Shown here piece by piece: positions 1-11,799 of a stretch of DNA of 64,000 nt. Every line of letters begins with the position of its first letter. Within the stretch, counting starts at the first letter, position 1. The stretch lies in assembly GCA_026261815.1 (NCBI GenBank), contig JAMPIT010000258.1, positions 18,866,501 through 18,930,500 on the forward strand, read 5' to 3'. The translations under genes and the position numbers were made by a program. Under the pieces are notes generated by a model, which ran no database searches, was not told the DNA's origin, and saw only the letters and a program-made list of their open reading frames with translations. This DNA is from Monarcha castaneiventris obscurior. Its lineage: Eukaryota; Chordata; Aves; Passeriformes; Monarchidae.

Positions 1-1500
1 AATTGCAGCCAGCTGAAGACATGAAGGAAAACCTCCATTCAAGGACATCTAAACAATCAGCATCCAGGTCTAAGCCCAGATGCCAAGAAGTGAGGACATC
101 TTCTACCCCACCATTTTTACTTCCACTAAAATGAGTAAGAGGTGGGGGTGTCTGATACACATCTTCTCTGTTTGCATTGCTCCAGTCTTCTGATGTGTGT
201 ATACAGTGAGTGAACTTCTGTGTACAAATGAAATAATCAGAGATGGGCCAGCATGTTCTGTGTGTGCAGTAACATGCATGAACATTTGAATTAACAGGTG
301 GGGACAATGAGGCTCCTGCTGTGCCCTCGTGTGATAACAATTTGTTCATCTTTTTTATATGATGAATCTTTTAGTTTCCATTGAACCCACAAATGTTCAA
401 AGACTAGTTTACTTTCTGCACACACTTCAGCATTCTCGAGTAAACATGATCACAGTGCACACATCACTTTCTTCTTTTCTGAGGGTGAAGGCTGTCAGCA
501 AATCAGCCAGATTCTGTTGCAGGGTAAGCTCATGGTCTAAGACTCAAATCCACATTAAAATATATTGGAGTAGGGCTTATATATGTCACTATCTTACTTT
601 CCCACTGTTTCATAACTTTAGTTAAGGTATTGCTAGATATCAAGTTCATCCAACAGATATTGAATTTGCTTAATAAATTAAAAAACTCATGATACCACAC
701 CCAGTGCTGTTTTAAACAGTTGCAATTCATTAATAATAGATGTAAGAAGTCAGCCACTGGTATGTGACTTAAATTAATTTGTCCCGCTCTGATTTCAATA
801 CCATGTTTTATAATCAAAGATATAAAAATTTCAGCTCTGGAAGTAATATTATTCCTTACTTAACTACATGTTTTACTGAGGAACAAACAGATCTAGGGAA
901 TTAAAATGTAAAGAACTACAAAGCAATCATTACTTTGCTATGCTTGAGATCCTAATTTTAAAAGTCAGCCTTATATTCAGGTGCACCCAATGTGAAAGGG
1001 AAGCATTAAGGCTTGATTGATTGCGAACACATTAATACTTCTGTTGTGAGAGGTGTTTGACCAGCATCCTCTCATGCACACTTCACATCCAGACTGATTG
1101 TTAGTGTAAACAGAATTACAAATCCAAGAAAAATAGAAACTTACCTTTTAACATTTGATTTTGGTTTTGGTTTTGGTTTTGGTTTTGTTGGGGTTTAGTT
1201 TTGTTTCATTTTGTTTTGGGGTTTGTTGGGGAAATGTTTCTTTTTCATTTCTTTCACACACACTCAAGAGCTTGGAAGGAAGAAAAAAACCTGCATGCTT
1301 ATTCCTCCCATAAAATCTGAATTTATGAAAGCTTGAGATTTAAAAATAAAAAATACTCAGGGATGCTTCAATGCATCTTATTTGATGCAAACACTGTTTC
1401 ACATACTATTATGTAACATTCAAGAGGGACACAGGTGAAATAAACAAACAGTGGTTCAAACGTATCTTGCAGTTCGCTGGCAAGCTGCCAGGGCCTGCAA
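1..1500. other. Intergenic DNA, no gene seen
   Basis: AT-rich vertebrate non-coding sequence. No exon with plausible splice signals or recognisable protein was seen. The only structured part is the TTTTGG-type simple repeat listed separately. Confidence 0.6.
1157..1233. repeat. (TTTTGG)n simple repeat, degenerating
   Basis: About six uninterrupted TTTTGG units run from about 1158 to 1195. Imperfect T/G-rich units (GTTTTG, GGGGTTT) follow up to about 1233. The + strand contains only T and G over most of this stretch. Confidence 0.85.
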
Positions 1501-1539
1501 GCAGATTATGGAGGAGGCTGAGCCAGGACCTTTACACCA

Positions 1540-1649
1540 GTGCATAGCAATAGAGTGAGAGGTGGTGGGGATAAACTGAAACAGGAGGGGTTCAGGCTGG
1601 TTGTAAGGAGGGCCTTTCCCTCTGTGAAGCCATCAGGTCGTGAAGCAGG
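1540..1649 (+). mobile_element. CR1 retrotransposon fragment, left half (interrupted)
   Basis: The sequence resembles the 3' part of avian CR1 (chicken repeat 1, a non-LTR retrotransposon): a 'gggataaactgaaacagga' type block, then a 'ggttcaggctgg' block and an 'aaggagggcctttccc' block in the expected order. The left boundary is soft. The element stops at 1649, where a solo LTR begins, and resumes at 2114. Recognition is by eye against the family's well-known 3' region, with no alignment run. Confidence 0.75.
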
Positions 1650-2113
1650 TGTGGAGGTCGGTGGGCCTGCTGGACAAGGAATGAAAGGAGTCCTATGGTG
1701 GGATAAGTCCTAGGTTCCTTTCCAGCTTATGGTGACTGAAAAACTTCCCCCAGAATGCTCTGTTTCTGTTATGTTAATGTACCTCAGCTCTGCTCCCCTG
1801 GTTGGCTCTGTTGGCCACTACAACCCTTGTTACCTGATACGCCCTGGGAGTTTCCTGATTGGTTCCCTCACCCTGGACCCCTCATTGTTCTCCCTTGGAT
1901 TTTCTCTGGAACTTTGCACGAGCGTGGATGCATTAAACCTCTCCTGTAGAACCCCCATGCGGAGGCTCTTCCTGCTTATTGATCGTTGGACAGTTTTAGC
2001 CAGCTACCTGGTATGTACATGTGTATGCAAGCGTGCTGCCTGCACTGAGAGGCTCCCTTGAAGACACTTTTTGGGAAGGTCGCGGCATGCTGCAATCTAA
2101 CAGCACCGCGACA
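1650..2113 (+). mobile_element. Solo LTR of an endogenous retrovirus (464 bp)
   Basis: The block starts TGTGGAGG and ends GCGACA, so it has the TG...CA ends of a retroviral LTR. It is flanked by a perfect 6-bp direct repeat AGCAGG (1644-1649 and 2114-2119), which looks like the target-site duplication. It splits an older CR1 copy whose halves resume on either side. An ATTAAA polyadenylation-type signal lies near 1930 with a plausible U5-like remainder, favouring the + orientation. No gag, pol or env sequence lies between the ends, as expected for a solo LTR formed by recombination. A 6-bp duplication is commonest in class II (ERVK-like) elements, so that class is an inference. Several intact CpGs suggest it is not very old. 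Confidence 0.8.
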
Positions 2114-2240
2114 AGCAGGTACCCCACAGAGTCTGTGCCATCTCCCTCCATGGAAGTTTTCAAGACAGAACAAAGCCCTGAGCAACCTGGTCTAAGGTGA
2201 TGCCTAACCATGCTTTGAGGTTAGACTAGATATGTCTGTA
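2114..2240 (+). mobile_element. CR1 retrotransposon fragment, right half
   Basis: This is the continuation of the CR1 copy at 1540-1649 after the inserted LTR. It shows the CR1 3' blocks 'tggaagttttcaagac', 'gagcaacctggtcta' and 'gttagactagat' in the correct order. The duplicated AGCAGG at its left end aligns with the 'aacaggt' position of CR1, which is also where the left half stops. Confidence 0.75.
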
Positions 2241-2374
2241 ACTTAATCATTGCAATAAGATGCTATAATGGCAAGGTCCTTCCTCTGCAGTTGTAAAGAT
2301 TTAATCAAAGTTTTCTTCTCCATACACAATTCAGTCTGTAAAGAGAGGAAATTCTCCTACTCTATTTAGCTTTG

Positions 2375-2893
2375 TTACAACCTCACCTGGAGCGCTGTGT
2401 GCAGCTTGGGGCTCCACCATTTCAGAAGGATGTGAAGGTACTCAAATGCATCCAGAGGGGGACAACAAAGCTGGGGAAAGGGCAGGAATGTCCTGTGAGG
2501 AGCAGCAAAGGATTCTGGCTTTGTCTAGCTTGGAGAAAAGGAGGCTGAGTGGTGACCTCATTGCCTATAACAGCTTCCTGAGGAGGGGAAATGGAGAGGA
2601 AGATGCTGATCTCTTCTCCCTGGTATTCAGTGATAAAACACACGGGAATGGTTGAAAGCTGTGCCAGGGGAGGTTTAGACTAGACATTAGAGAGCACTTG
2701 TTTACTAAGAGGTGGTCTTGCACTGGCTCAGGCTTCCCAGAGAGGTGGTCGCTGCCCCAAGCTTGTCAGAATTTAAGAAGGTGGACAATGCCCTTAATAA
2801 TAAGCTTTCACCCTTGGTCAGCCCTCAACTGGTCAGGCATTTGGACAAGATCATAACTATAGATCTTCTCCAATTGAAATACTCTATTCAAAA
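2375..2893 (+). mobile_element. CR1 retrotransposon 3' region, near-complete end
   Basis: A long run of CR1 landmarks appears in order. They include 'cctcacctggagcgctgtg', 'ggagaaaaggaggctga', 'gtgacctcattgcc', 'agaggtggtcgctgccc' and the terminal 'ggacaagatcat...ctattc' block. The ATTCTATT-type tail marks the natural CR1 3' terminus near 2890. The open frames across 2422-2915 on both strands are remnants of this element, not host genes. Confidence 0.85.
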
Positions 2894-5800
2894 GGTGAAA
2901 GTTGTGCTGGTCTAGTGATCTTAGCTAGGTCACTAGAGCAGTACAACTAAGACACACCAGCTTGTACAGCCAACTTCACCCAAAGGAATAGTTCCATTTA
3001 GCATCACATCAGGCCACTTTTGCCATCCCAGCCCAAGTAAATAGACACCCATTTGCAGATAGCTCATGCAAAATAGTCCTTAGCACAAGTCCAGAGTGAG
3101 GCTTGAGTCATAACAAGAAAAATTAATCGTTCTGCTCATGTACTTCCATGTGTAATTACTATTACAGACCTGAGCTGAAGGCAGTTATACAATTTATCTA
3201 CAATTTTTCTCCCATGCCTTCAGTGTCAGCCTTAATTAGAATCCAAGAGCAACTGACTGCATTAGATTTCAACTGCAAACACACTCTGTTTTGGTACTGA
3301 CCAAGTCCATTCATGTCAGGGAGCTGCATAATTATCCTGGAACTGCAATAGAAAATTTAAGCTTGAAGTACCAATTGGACAACAGGCAGCTGACATATCC
3401 ATGTAACTATATTACCTGTGGTCATTTCAGATTACACTAGGTGCTCTTCCTCTCAAATACACCTTTCTGTCAAAGACATCTGAATATTTATTTGCCTAGA
3501 ATTATTCAGAGTGCACACTATGTATCATCTTGCTCATGTGTACAAGCTGCTGAACTGATACCTTAAAATCCTAAAGGGACAAAAAAATAAAGTAATTACT
3601 ACAGAAACAAGTACTCCTCACAAGTGCAGTAACCAGCAGAAAAAATTATCATTTCTTCTCATTCATGCTCCTATGAATTGGCTATGCAAACACAGGAGTA
3701 GATATTTATTCATAATGGTTCTGCACAAGCTGCTGTGAAATAAGCTCTAGAGAAAGAGTAGTGAAGTTGAAGTGCTACAAGAAAATCTCATATATTGTAT
3801 ATTTTATGTCTCAGTAGAGCTACCACACAGTAATGACTAGTAGAGAACTGCATAGAACAGCAAATCTCTTGTGAATATTTCATCAAGGATGTCCATCTTA
3901 GAGTTCTTAACAAATTTGGGACAACTGTGTTAAATTAACTTATGAAGTAATCTCTGTTAAATGTATTTCAGAAGACTCACTCTGTCTGCTTGCCTAAATT
4001 TAAAAAAAAAAAAAAAAGGACATTAGTGTGCAAAACTAAGTCTAGAAGCATTATTAGCATTATTCACATTAATGGGCAGTATTTTGCTTGGCTAATAAGC
4101 ACATGACTACTCACTGGATGAAAAGAAACCGTTTACCCTACATTTTTTGTACGTATTTCAGTTTGCAGAAATAGAATAAAGACATTAATCTGATGCAATG
4201 GAAAACAAATGCCAAGAAAGTAATTCAAACTAGTAAAATTTTCTGAAGTGGGTACAGGTCTCTGTGAGAGTTTGCACTGATCACTGTCAATCTGGTCTTT
4301 TTTACTGCTAAGCTTCAATTAGCACCTCAGAGAGAGAAAAAAAAAAAAAACAAACCAAAAAACCCAAACCAATTCATTGCAAATTTTTCATCAGAGAAGA
4401 CTTCCCTTTCTCACATAACTGTGAAGCTAATCAGTGTACTGACCTCTAGCAGACAATTTATTTCAGCCCCAGCAAAGAGCAGACAATGGCTACTAAACTA
4501 AGACACCAGTTTGTTAACCAATTATCAATTAAAAGCTACTCCTTATCAAAGTATAAGACAAATAAGAAGGTATACTATGGCAAAACATCCTGACAATGGA
4601 GTTGAAACCACCCAGCTTTACACTGGGTTTTTTGTATTATTACACTTAAACACAAATATAGTTGTTATACAATTGAAAGAATAGGGGTCCCATCAAAACA
4701 GAAGGATCTCATAGGCTTAAAATATTGCTTCATTCCTATGAAATGATATTTTAGAGCTTCTCTTGTGATATATACTCTGGGTTCTGACTGCTTATATTCA
4801 GGATTTTTGCAGAGCAAAAAATTCAGCAAGTAATTAGGAAATTACCACTGCAATTATATACATGGGAATTTGAAGGGAAAATATAGTCAGAAACAGTAGC
4901 TCGCTCTTTCCATCTGCAAAAGAAAAAAAGGGGTTTTTTACAGTGCTGGAAAAGTCTATATAAAAGACCTGCAGCAAAACCAGTACTGTTGATTAATGCT
5001 CTTTTAAAAATTTATTTTTCAGAAGGCTGTCATTGTCTTAAGCCTCCTCTTACCAAAAAAGGAGCTTCAAAGCACAATGAGAAAAAAGTAATAAATGTAC
5101 ATATCTCAAAGAGTGAAGGAGTCCATCTTGCTCATTGTGATGAAAAATAAAGATTATTTTAATAGCTATGCAGAAGGATCAGCATGGATCTAAGCAGGCC
5201 ACTGCATGTCAAGAAAGAGTATTGTAATGCTTAAGTGTGCCCTGTTCAGGCAGCCAAAATCATGTATCAGTGCTTTTGCTCGCAGCAATTTTTCCCATCA
5301 GTGTAAAAGCTTTGAGAGCTAAGTATTCTACACCTTCATAACACCACTACAGGTAACAAAAGATGAAATTATCAGCTGCTGAATTTCTTACCACAGTTAC
5401 AGAGATGGAGGCTGGCATTCAGGCTGTAACAACCTGATATCCTAGAAACTCATACAGATTTACTCTCTTCAGTGCTACAGAATGTGCTTCAATTCTCAAT
5501 ATTCCTTTCACCATGCATGTCAGGAAAGGTTCACAATTCCTGCTCTCTGCATTCAGTCCATGCCTACAGGAATGGACCACAACATGTCTCTGCATATTTA
5601 AGGTATTTCCTTTGATACCTACTCCATACCAGTGTGGGAATGTGAACACATTTTGCACAGGAATGGACCATATGGGCTGGGCTTGTTTTGCTCTTTTTTT
5701 TCCCCCAGAGCATCTCCTAGGGACAACAGCTTTGTGCCTACTGCTGTTCAGAACAGTCCGCCCCAACAAGAAAAACGACACCAAGGAAGAATTGTTTACT

Positions 5801-6300
5801 GCCATATACAAGAGATTTCAAATTGAGCTACTTTTAATGAAAGCAATTTTAATAAATATCAGCCAAGATATTTAAACTGACAAAAGCATGGGTACAAAAT
5901 TACTGAATTTAACAACACATTTTCCTGAGATAAGAATCAATTGGCAGATGCCAAAGGGGGAAAAAAGTGGTGACACATATTGCAACTTTTTATGACAGAT
6001 GGTTTCAAATGGATTAATGAGGTGAGTGCTGAATTTCTAGGTTGTGGTTAATATTTAACCTCCAGTCAGCAGACACCTCTAAGGTTTTTACACCTGAGTG
6101 ATCAAGTGGCCTACCTAATTGACCTCATAGAAACATTGTTCTAATTAGAAGAGTATCTACCAAATGAAAAAGAAATTAACAAACATTGGAAAGTGGGGAG
6201 AGGAGTAGAGAGACCTTGTCACAACACTGGTGTAGAAATGGAAAGGCAATACTTTGTTTTCCTTCTGAGAAGCTGAGGAGAGACGTACAAACTACATGAG
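2894..6300. other. Intergenic DNA, no gene seen
   Basis: AT-rich non-coding sequence with short A-runs (near 4002-4017 and 4340-4353). Overlapping open frames at about 5419-5875 on both strands have no splice-site support and no recognisable domain. I see nothing else that can be supported. Confidence 0.6.
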
Positions 6301-6304
6301 CTCA

Positions 6305-6870
6305 TACTGTGCTGTGTCAGTCAGGAAGAGCATTGCCAGCAGGTCAAGGGAGGTGATTTTGCCTCTCTACGCAGCCCCAGTGAGGCACATCTGGAGTGCT
6401 GTGACCAGTTCTGGGCTCCTTAGTGCAAGACAGACATGGAGCTCCTGGAGCAGGTCTGGCAGTGGGAAACAAAAACAGCAAAGGAACTGGAGCATCTCAC
6501 GAGGAAAGGCTGAGGGAGCTGGGGCTGTTCAGCCAAGAGGAGAAAACTGAGGGGACCTCGTCAGTGTCTGTCAGTATCTGCAGGGAGGTGTCAGAGGATG
6601 GACCAGGCTCTGCTGGGTGGTGCCAAGCAACAGGACAAGAGGCAATGGGCAGAAACTCATGCACAGGGTTCCACCTCAATATGAAGATGAACTTCTTTAC
6701 TGTGTGAGTGACTGCACTGGAACAGATTGACCAGAGAGTGTGTGGAGTCTCCCTGCCTGGAGATATTCCAGAAACACCTGGACACAATCCTGTGCAATGT
6801 GCTCTAGGATGGCCCTGCTCAAGCAGGGAGGTTGGACCACATGAGCCACTGTGTTCCCTTCCATTCATTG
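6305..6870 (+). mobile_element. CR1 retrotransposon 3' region (about 560 bp)
   Basis: The best-preserved CR1 copy in the window. It starts in the 'aagagcattgccagcaggtc' block (end of the reverse-transcriptase ORF). It then runs through 'ctggagtgctgtgaccagtt', 'gaaaggctgagggagctgg', 'caacaggacaagaggcaatg' and 'gaacttctttactgtg', and ends near the 'gggaggttggaccacatga' block. All landmarks are in canonical order on the + strand. Open frames on both strands across 6296-6974 derive from this element. There is no intact reverse-transcriptase frame, so it is a dead 5'-truncated copy. Confidence 0.9.
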
Positions 6871-9739
6871 ATTTGTCTGCAATAATGAGTCTTCTCGCTG
6901 CAGACATGGCCTGTCTTCAATACCTTCATTATCTCCTGACTTTCATTGTTTATTTGGTTAAGAAGTTACAGTAAAGTGTATCACACTACAGTAGACAGAA
7001 CCTTTCAGACACTAAAATAAAGCTGAAAAATAGTTTGAAGCAAGACCTAAAGTCAGGGTTTGTGGCTAAATCAGTTTGAATTTGGTTTATATCTGTAGAG
7101 TTGTTACTTAAACACTTCACTGTGATCACTAATACTCAGTCATTTATACTTTGAAGAGGCTACTGGAAAAGCACTGTACAACAGCATCTATAGGAGTTCA
7201 AAAGTGAGTGAAAGCAAAGTCAAATGAGAAATAGTAACATTCTTGGTGAAAATATTTACCATCCTAAAAAAATAATTATCAGAACATTCCATTTCACTAT
7301 CTTCCTCCTGCATTTATTTGTTTCCTGGGATGGAGAAGAAGTCATTCTGAATGGACTTACTCTTCTATTGAACATCCTGCATTTCTCTGGCAAAATGGAT
7401 AAAACAGTGCCTAGTCACACACTCTTATATTGTAGCTATTTATACAGTATCTGCTTCACAGAGAGTCTGCCTAGGCCGTGGCATATCCTAATTTTTAGGA
7501 GTATAGGGAGTGTTGCTTGATCTCTAATGAATTAGGAAGAAAGATATGAAGAAACAAATTACTAACTTAAAAAAAGAAAAAAAAGGTTAATTAAGAGAAT
7601 AACAAATTTCTTTTGGTTTCAAAATTCTTAAAGAGAGTATTGCCAAGTAATCTGTGACAAAAAGAGAGTGATACTCCTAATTCAAACTGCAGCCCATGTA
7701 TCTGTACACCCCTCTTTACAAAATCTTTCAAAAAGCATTCATTTCTATCAAAAGCTATCACATAAATTGTTATATAACATTTTTAAGTCTTTGAGAATAA
7801 AAAAATTTACATATGTGCAACATACATAAATATAATATATAAAAATGTTCCATATATGTTTCATATTTTATATAAAATGTATTTTTATGTGAATAAAATG
7901 CAGAACATGCTCCTTGATGACTAGCAATATCCACAGCATTTGCCAGATTTGTCAGTTGTGCTCAGCTTGAGCATATCCCAGGTAGATATTCAAGAAGTAA
8001 AAATAATTAGCCAAACTGGAATACACAGTGATTATCTGAAATGGTACTTAGAATTCTGCTCTAATAAATGTGATGAAGCCCTTAATGACTTCAAGCAGCA
8101 GGGGGAGGGGGAATTGAAGAAGAGAGTTTGAAGCTGTTTTCATTATGAAAACCGACAGCTCTTGGTTCCAATTTCACCCCAAACTGCCATAGAGATTAAT
8201 ATTTTTCTTTCAAAGCCACATTTTTATAAGAGATTACATTTTCCTCTGAAAGCAGAAGAGCTCCATTCAAAGACATGCCCATTTGTTGTTGTCAGCTTCT
8301 GCCTAACTGGGCTGAAAGCCTACTGTAGCTCTGCGGATCTGTGACCTGCACTTCACTCCCTCCAGGCACTATAAATAATTTCCATGGAAACAGCACTGAA
8401 GAAGTTATCTGCAAGCCAAGGAGATATCTATAGCCTTTCTGTTGGATTTATGTCTTTTATTTTATCCTCTACATTTTCTCAGTTAAACCAACATTAAATA
8501 CATTTATTCTATAAAATATGTTACATGCAACACCTAAAGTTATAAAAGAAATGAAAGATACAGGAGGAAAAAAATAAAGGAGATTCCCACTCCACAATAT
8601 GTATGCATCTATGTATTATTTTTATATCCTGCATTTCCCTTTGTCCCAAGGAAACAGTACATTGCATCCACATTGCACGTTTTTCACAAAGGGAAGCATT
8701 CTCCTTTAGTCATAAGGTATGAAGAAGTATATGATTATCATAAGGTATTTAATGAAGAGTGTTGTAATTCACACCTTGATGAGGCTGAGAAGTAGATATA
8801 TGTGAAATCACAGCTGAAGGGCTCTGAAACAGCCACATCAGACCACAACGGGAGGAACTGAACACAGTGGAATGCACTGCAGTCTTGCCAAGTGCAAATC
8901 TGCAGCTCTTCAGGCCTGGATGCCAATTCCCAAACACTGAGAATCACCTAACTTCCAAACCATGGAAAATAATGCTCAACAGGGGATTTAGTAAGGACAA
9001 TTCCGAAATCTACTGGGTTCTGTTCCCTCATGTTCCCAGTTAATGAGAGTACATGGTTATGGGAGGTGTGCAGCATTCCCTCTTTCTCCTGGCCGCAGGA
9101 ACACCGAGGCTTTAGGCCATCCCTGCAAACTGAACAGCCTGGATTGTTTTCTCTGTCTACTGAAGCTGCAGATGACTAGTCTCAAATTATGAGTCTCCTT
9201 ACTCCGAGATCAGTCTACAGATATGGGAAGGAACAGAGAATTTCTCTCCTTTGACTGAGCTTTTGCAACCTGCCTATAGCTTAGGGGATGAAGGAAGCAA
9301 GTCAAAGCATCAAATCAAAACTCAGACACAAGCATCTAAGGAGAAAGAGTAATCCCTGCTCTGTTTATTTGCTTTTCAGTATAAAAATAACTGACATTAA
9401 ATGTAACAATAAATATAAATAATTATTCTTAGCTCTGTTACAGGTATTTTTGGAGCTGCTTTTCCCCTCCATATTCCTCCTGTGGGATCTGGTTTATCGT
9501 CACCCAAGTTTTGAGTGCTGACTATGAGATCTTTCTTCATTAAAACACATCTCTTACATTCTTTCCCGTATATTTGTTCTCATAGCAAGAAGTCACACAG
9601 TTCATAGCAATATCAACACTAGGATCAAAAATAAGGACGTAGGCTTCCTCAAGTCACTGCTCTAAAGGAAACATTTCTTTGAGAAAAGGTTGTCTACTAT
9701 TAAATAAACCCTTAGCTGTTAGGAAAATAGTTTCTGACA
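6871..9739. other. Intergenic DNA, no gene seen
   Basis: Non-coding sequence. A strongly AT-rich stretch near 7795-7890 consists of TATA/TTTTA mixtures. The 11-bp word TCATAAGGTAT occurs twice near 8708-8750. A short minus-strand open frame at about 8738-8947 is cysteine-rich but has only weak splice signals and no recognised family. No gene is called. Confidence 0.55.
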
Positions 9740-9744
9740 GTGAA

Positions 9745-9920
9745 AGACAGGAAACAGTAGAACAGGTTTTCCAGGGAGCCCAAGAAGTCTCCAGACTTGG
9801 AGGTCTCAAAAACCTGAGAAACCTACTTTGAACTCAGTATAGATTATGCTCTGAGAAGTGGGTTGGGCTGGATGCTGTGCCCTACTCAGCCTGCATGACT
9901 TTGTCAGTCTGTGTATACTT
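9745..9920 (+). mobile_element. Old CR1 3' remnant
   Basis: Diverged but ordered CR1 blocks are visible: 'gaacaggttttccagggagc', 'ccagacttggaggtctcaaa' and 'gggttgggctggatg'. Divergence is clearly higher than in the copy at 6305-6870, so this is an older insertion. Confidence 0.65.
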
Positions 9921-11591
9921 AAATGTATAGACTATGAAGCATTCTAGACTCTGGACTTTTAATTTTTTCCCTACTGTTCTGATTTATGAAATGAGAAAAA
10001 CATCCCAAAGACATACAGAAGAAACACACTCAAAGTCTCTGGCAGCTTTGGAAGAGAACTGGCAGATGATCACAAACATGTCATTGTGACAGAGGTGCTA
10101 CTTGACTCCTGCTCTGTGGTCACTTCCTGTAAATACTTCCTTCAGTATAACCCACCCACCCTCCAAAGCTGTTTTTAAAGTTTTGACAGGGCAGAGCACA
10201 GTGCTGAGATTCACAGTTTCAATTCAGAAGGGATAGGTAAGAAATAGTATATATCAGTCTCCATGCAGTTATTTACACCCCTGAGCATTCAGACCTTCCA
10301 CATCTGTTTGCATTTACTCTAACTACCTGTTTGATAAAGCTGACCTACCTGAATAACTTATCTCTCAAGCCAAATGCGACACTGACACGTAAAATTTAAA
10401 TAAAAAACAAAATAACAGAGATACTCAAGTTATTGGAGTCTTTAACTACAGGCCTCATAAAGAGAATCTCTTTCTCTTAAACAAGGCAGGCACTGCTTTG
10501 GTGGTAACTGCTAAAACACATTCCTTAAGCCTTTTCTTCAGCAAAGCTAAGTGTATTGTTAATTTTAAGCTGCTTTTTCACAGCCAAAGCTATGATGGAT
10601 GAAAACCCACTTCCTCTCAGCACAGTTGCTGGTGCTTTACAATTTGTGGCTCTGGTAATAGATATGTAAAATCATGACTGCTAGCAACCCACAGGTACCT
10701 GCTACAGGCTTCACACCTCAGCTGTGGGTTTGGAATGGCCTGGTAACTAGATGACACATTTCTAGTCTCAGATGATTCTCACCTTCTACAGATATTAAAT
10801 TTCGTGGTGTAATTACTAAAAAGTCTCTCACAATCTTCTTGCTCTGAGATGAGTACTCAAATCATCTGGGATTAGGCTGTAATTAATTATAAACAGCATT
10901 AATTACAAGGGCTTCCACTTTCATGAACAAACCTAGTTTTTGCATTGGGTTTTGCTCCTCATAGCTAAGGTTGGGCTGAACAGCCTTCAGTCAGTGATCT
11001 CCTCCCATCATAGCACAAGTGGGTCACTGCAGTATCTTAGAAAGTAGGCTGCCTTCTGCATTATTCCTAGACACAAGAAACACTCAAGATGTCAGAATTC
11101 TCCAGTAATGTGGCAAATCATAAGCCTCAGGCTCTTACTACGTTGTTTTTACAAAGAACAATATGCTGCTACAGTCTTGAATTGCAGCGTCTAGGCTTAT
11201 CTTCCAATTCGGTTTAAGAAAAATGATAGCTAAAACACTGCAGAGGGGATTTAAAGCACAATTTTTCACAAATGTGAAACAAACAGATTTATTATACAGC
11301 TTTACATAGATAAAAAGTGCTTCTGCAAATAGATCATAGGAGTTCAGTTTCTGAGGACAGGCAGTATCTCAGAAGCAGTGATATCTGTATATTCACTGAA
11401 GCAGAAGCCAAGCACTGTTTACATAACTCCCCTTCAAAAACAACAAAAAAAAAATCAACAACAAACCCAAACAAACAGAAGCTTTCACTTAGATAGTCAT
11501 ACAGCTGCAGAGCTTGTGCCTTTGCAAAAATTGATGTTGAGCAGGGCAGTTGGGTTTGTAGCCCTTAACACTCCTTAATTTTTGTCTCGTC

Positions 11592-11605
11592 CTGCCCCCT
11601 GGTGG
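11592..11605 (-). promoter_or_regulatory. CTCF core binding motif
   Basis: On the minus strand the 14 bases read CCACCAGGGGGCAG. They match the vertebrate CTCF core CCASYAGRKGGCRS at every position. CTCF is a zinc-finger protein that binds such motifs at insulators and chromatin-loop anchors, where motif orientation matters. The site sits in otherwise bland AT-rich DNA about 41 kb upstream of the PALMD start codon. Binding is not shown by sequence alone. Confidence 0.65.
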
Positions 11606-11753
11606 GAGTGTAGGCCACGGGTCTACTCGTTTCACATTTCTACAATGCAACCCCAAACTACACGGCGTTCTTACATTGCTATTTATGAAAAAGGATGTGT
11701 GTCACTTAGCATACGAATTATTTACTAATAAGGGAAATGAAACATTATTATTG

Positions 11754-11799
11754 TTTAATAAAATAATTGATTTATCCAAATAATTTAATAAAATAATTG
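11754..11799. repeat. Two-copy AT-rich direct repeat, 30-bp period
   Basis: The 16-base word TTTAATAAAATAATTG occurs at 11754-11769 and again, identically, at 11784-11799. This suggests a small local tandem duplication. Confidence 0.7.

Noticed and set aside
1729..2211. Open frames of 64-110 codons on both strands
   Set aside because: They lie in the solo LTR and CR1 junction, and no protein family is recognisable.
2422..2915. Open frames on both strands
   Set aside because: They fall inside a CR1 retrotransposon and are remnants of its 3' region.
4337..4372. A/C-rich tracts here and near 11440, 25490 and 48530 as possible processed-transcript tails
   Set aside because: No target duplications or upstream cDNA-like sequence were seen. 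They look like ordinary simple sequence.
5419..5875. Open frames of 120-130 codons on opposite strands
   Set aside because: No credible splice sites or recognisable domain, and the product looks like random translation. A repeated ACAGGAATGGACCA word there is probably coincidence.
6296..6974. Several overlapping open frames, one of 136 codons
   Set aside because: All lie in or extend from the CR1 copy at 6305-6870.
8095..8108. CTCF-like GCAGCAGGGGGAGG
   Set aside because: Two mismatches, including the core C, in a simple purine-rich run.
8738..8947. Cysteine-rich minus-strand frame as a possible exon
   Set aside because: The acceptor is plausible but the donor (GTGTGA) is poor, the frame is short, and no family is recognised.
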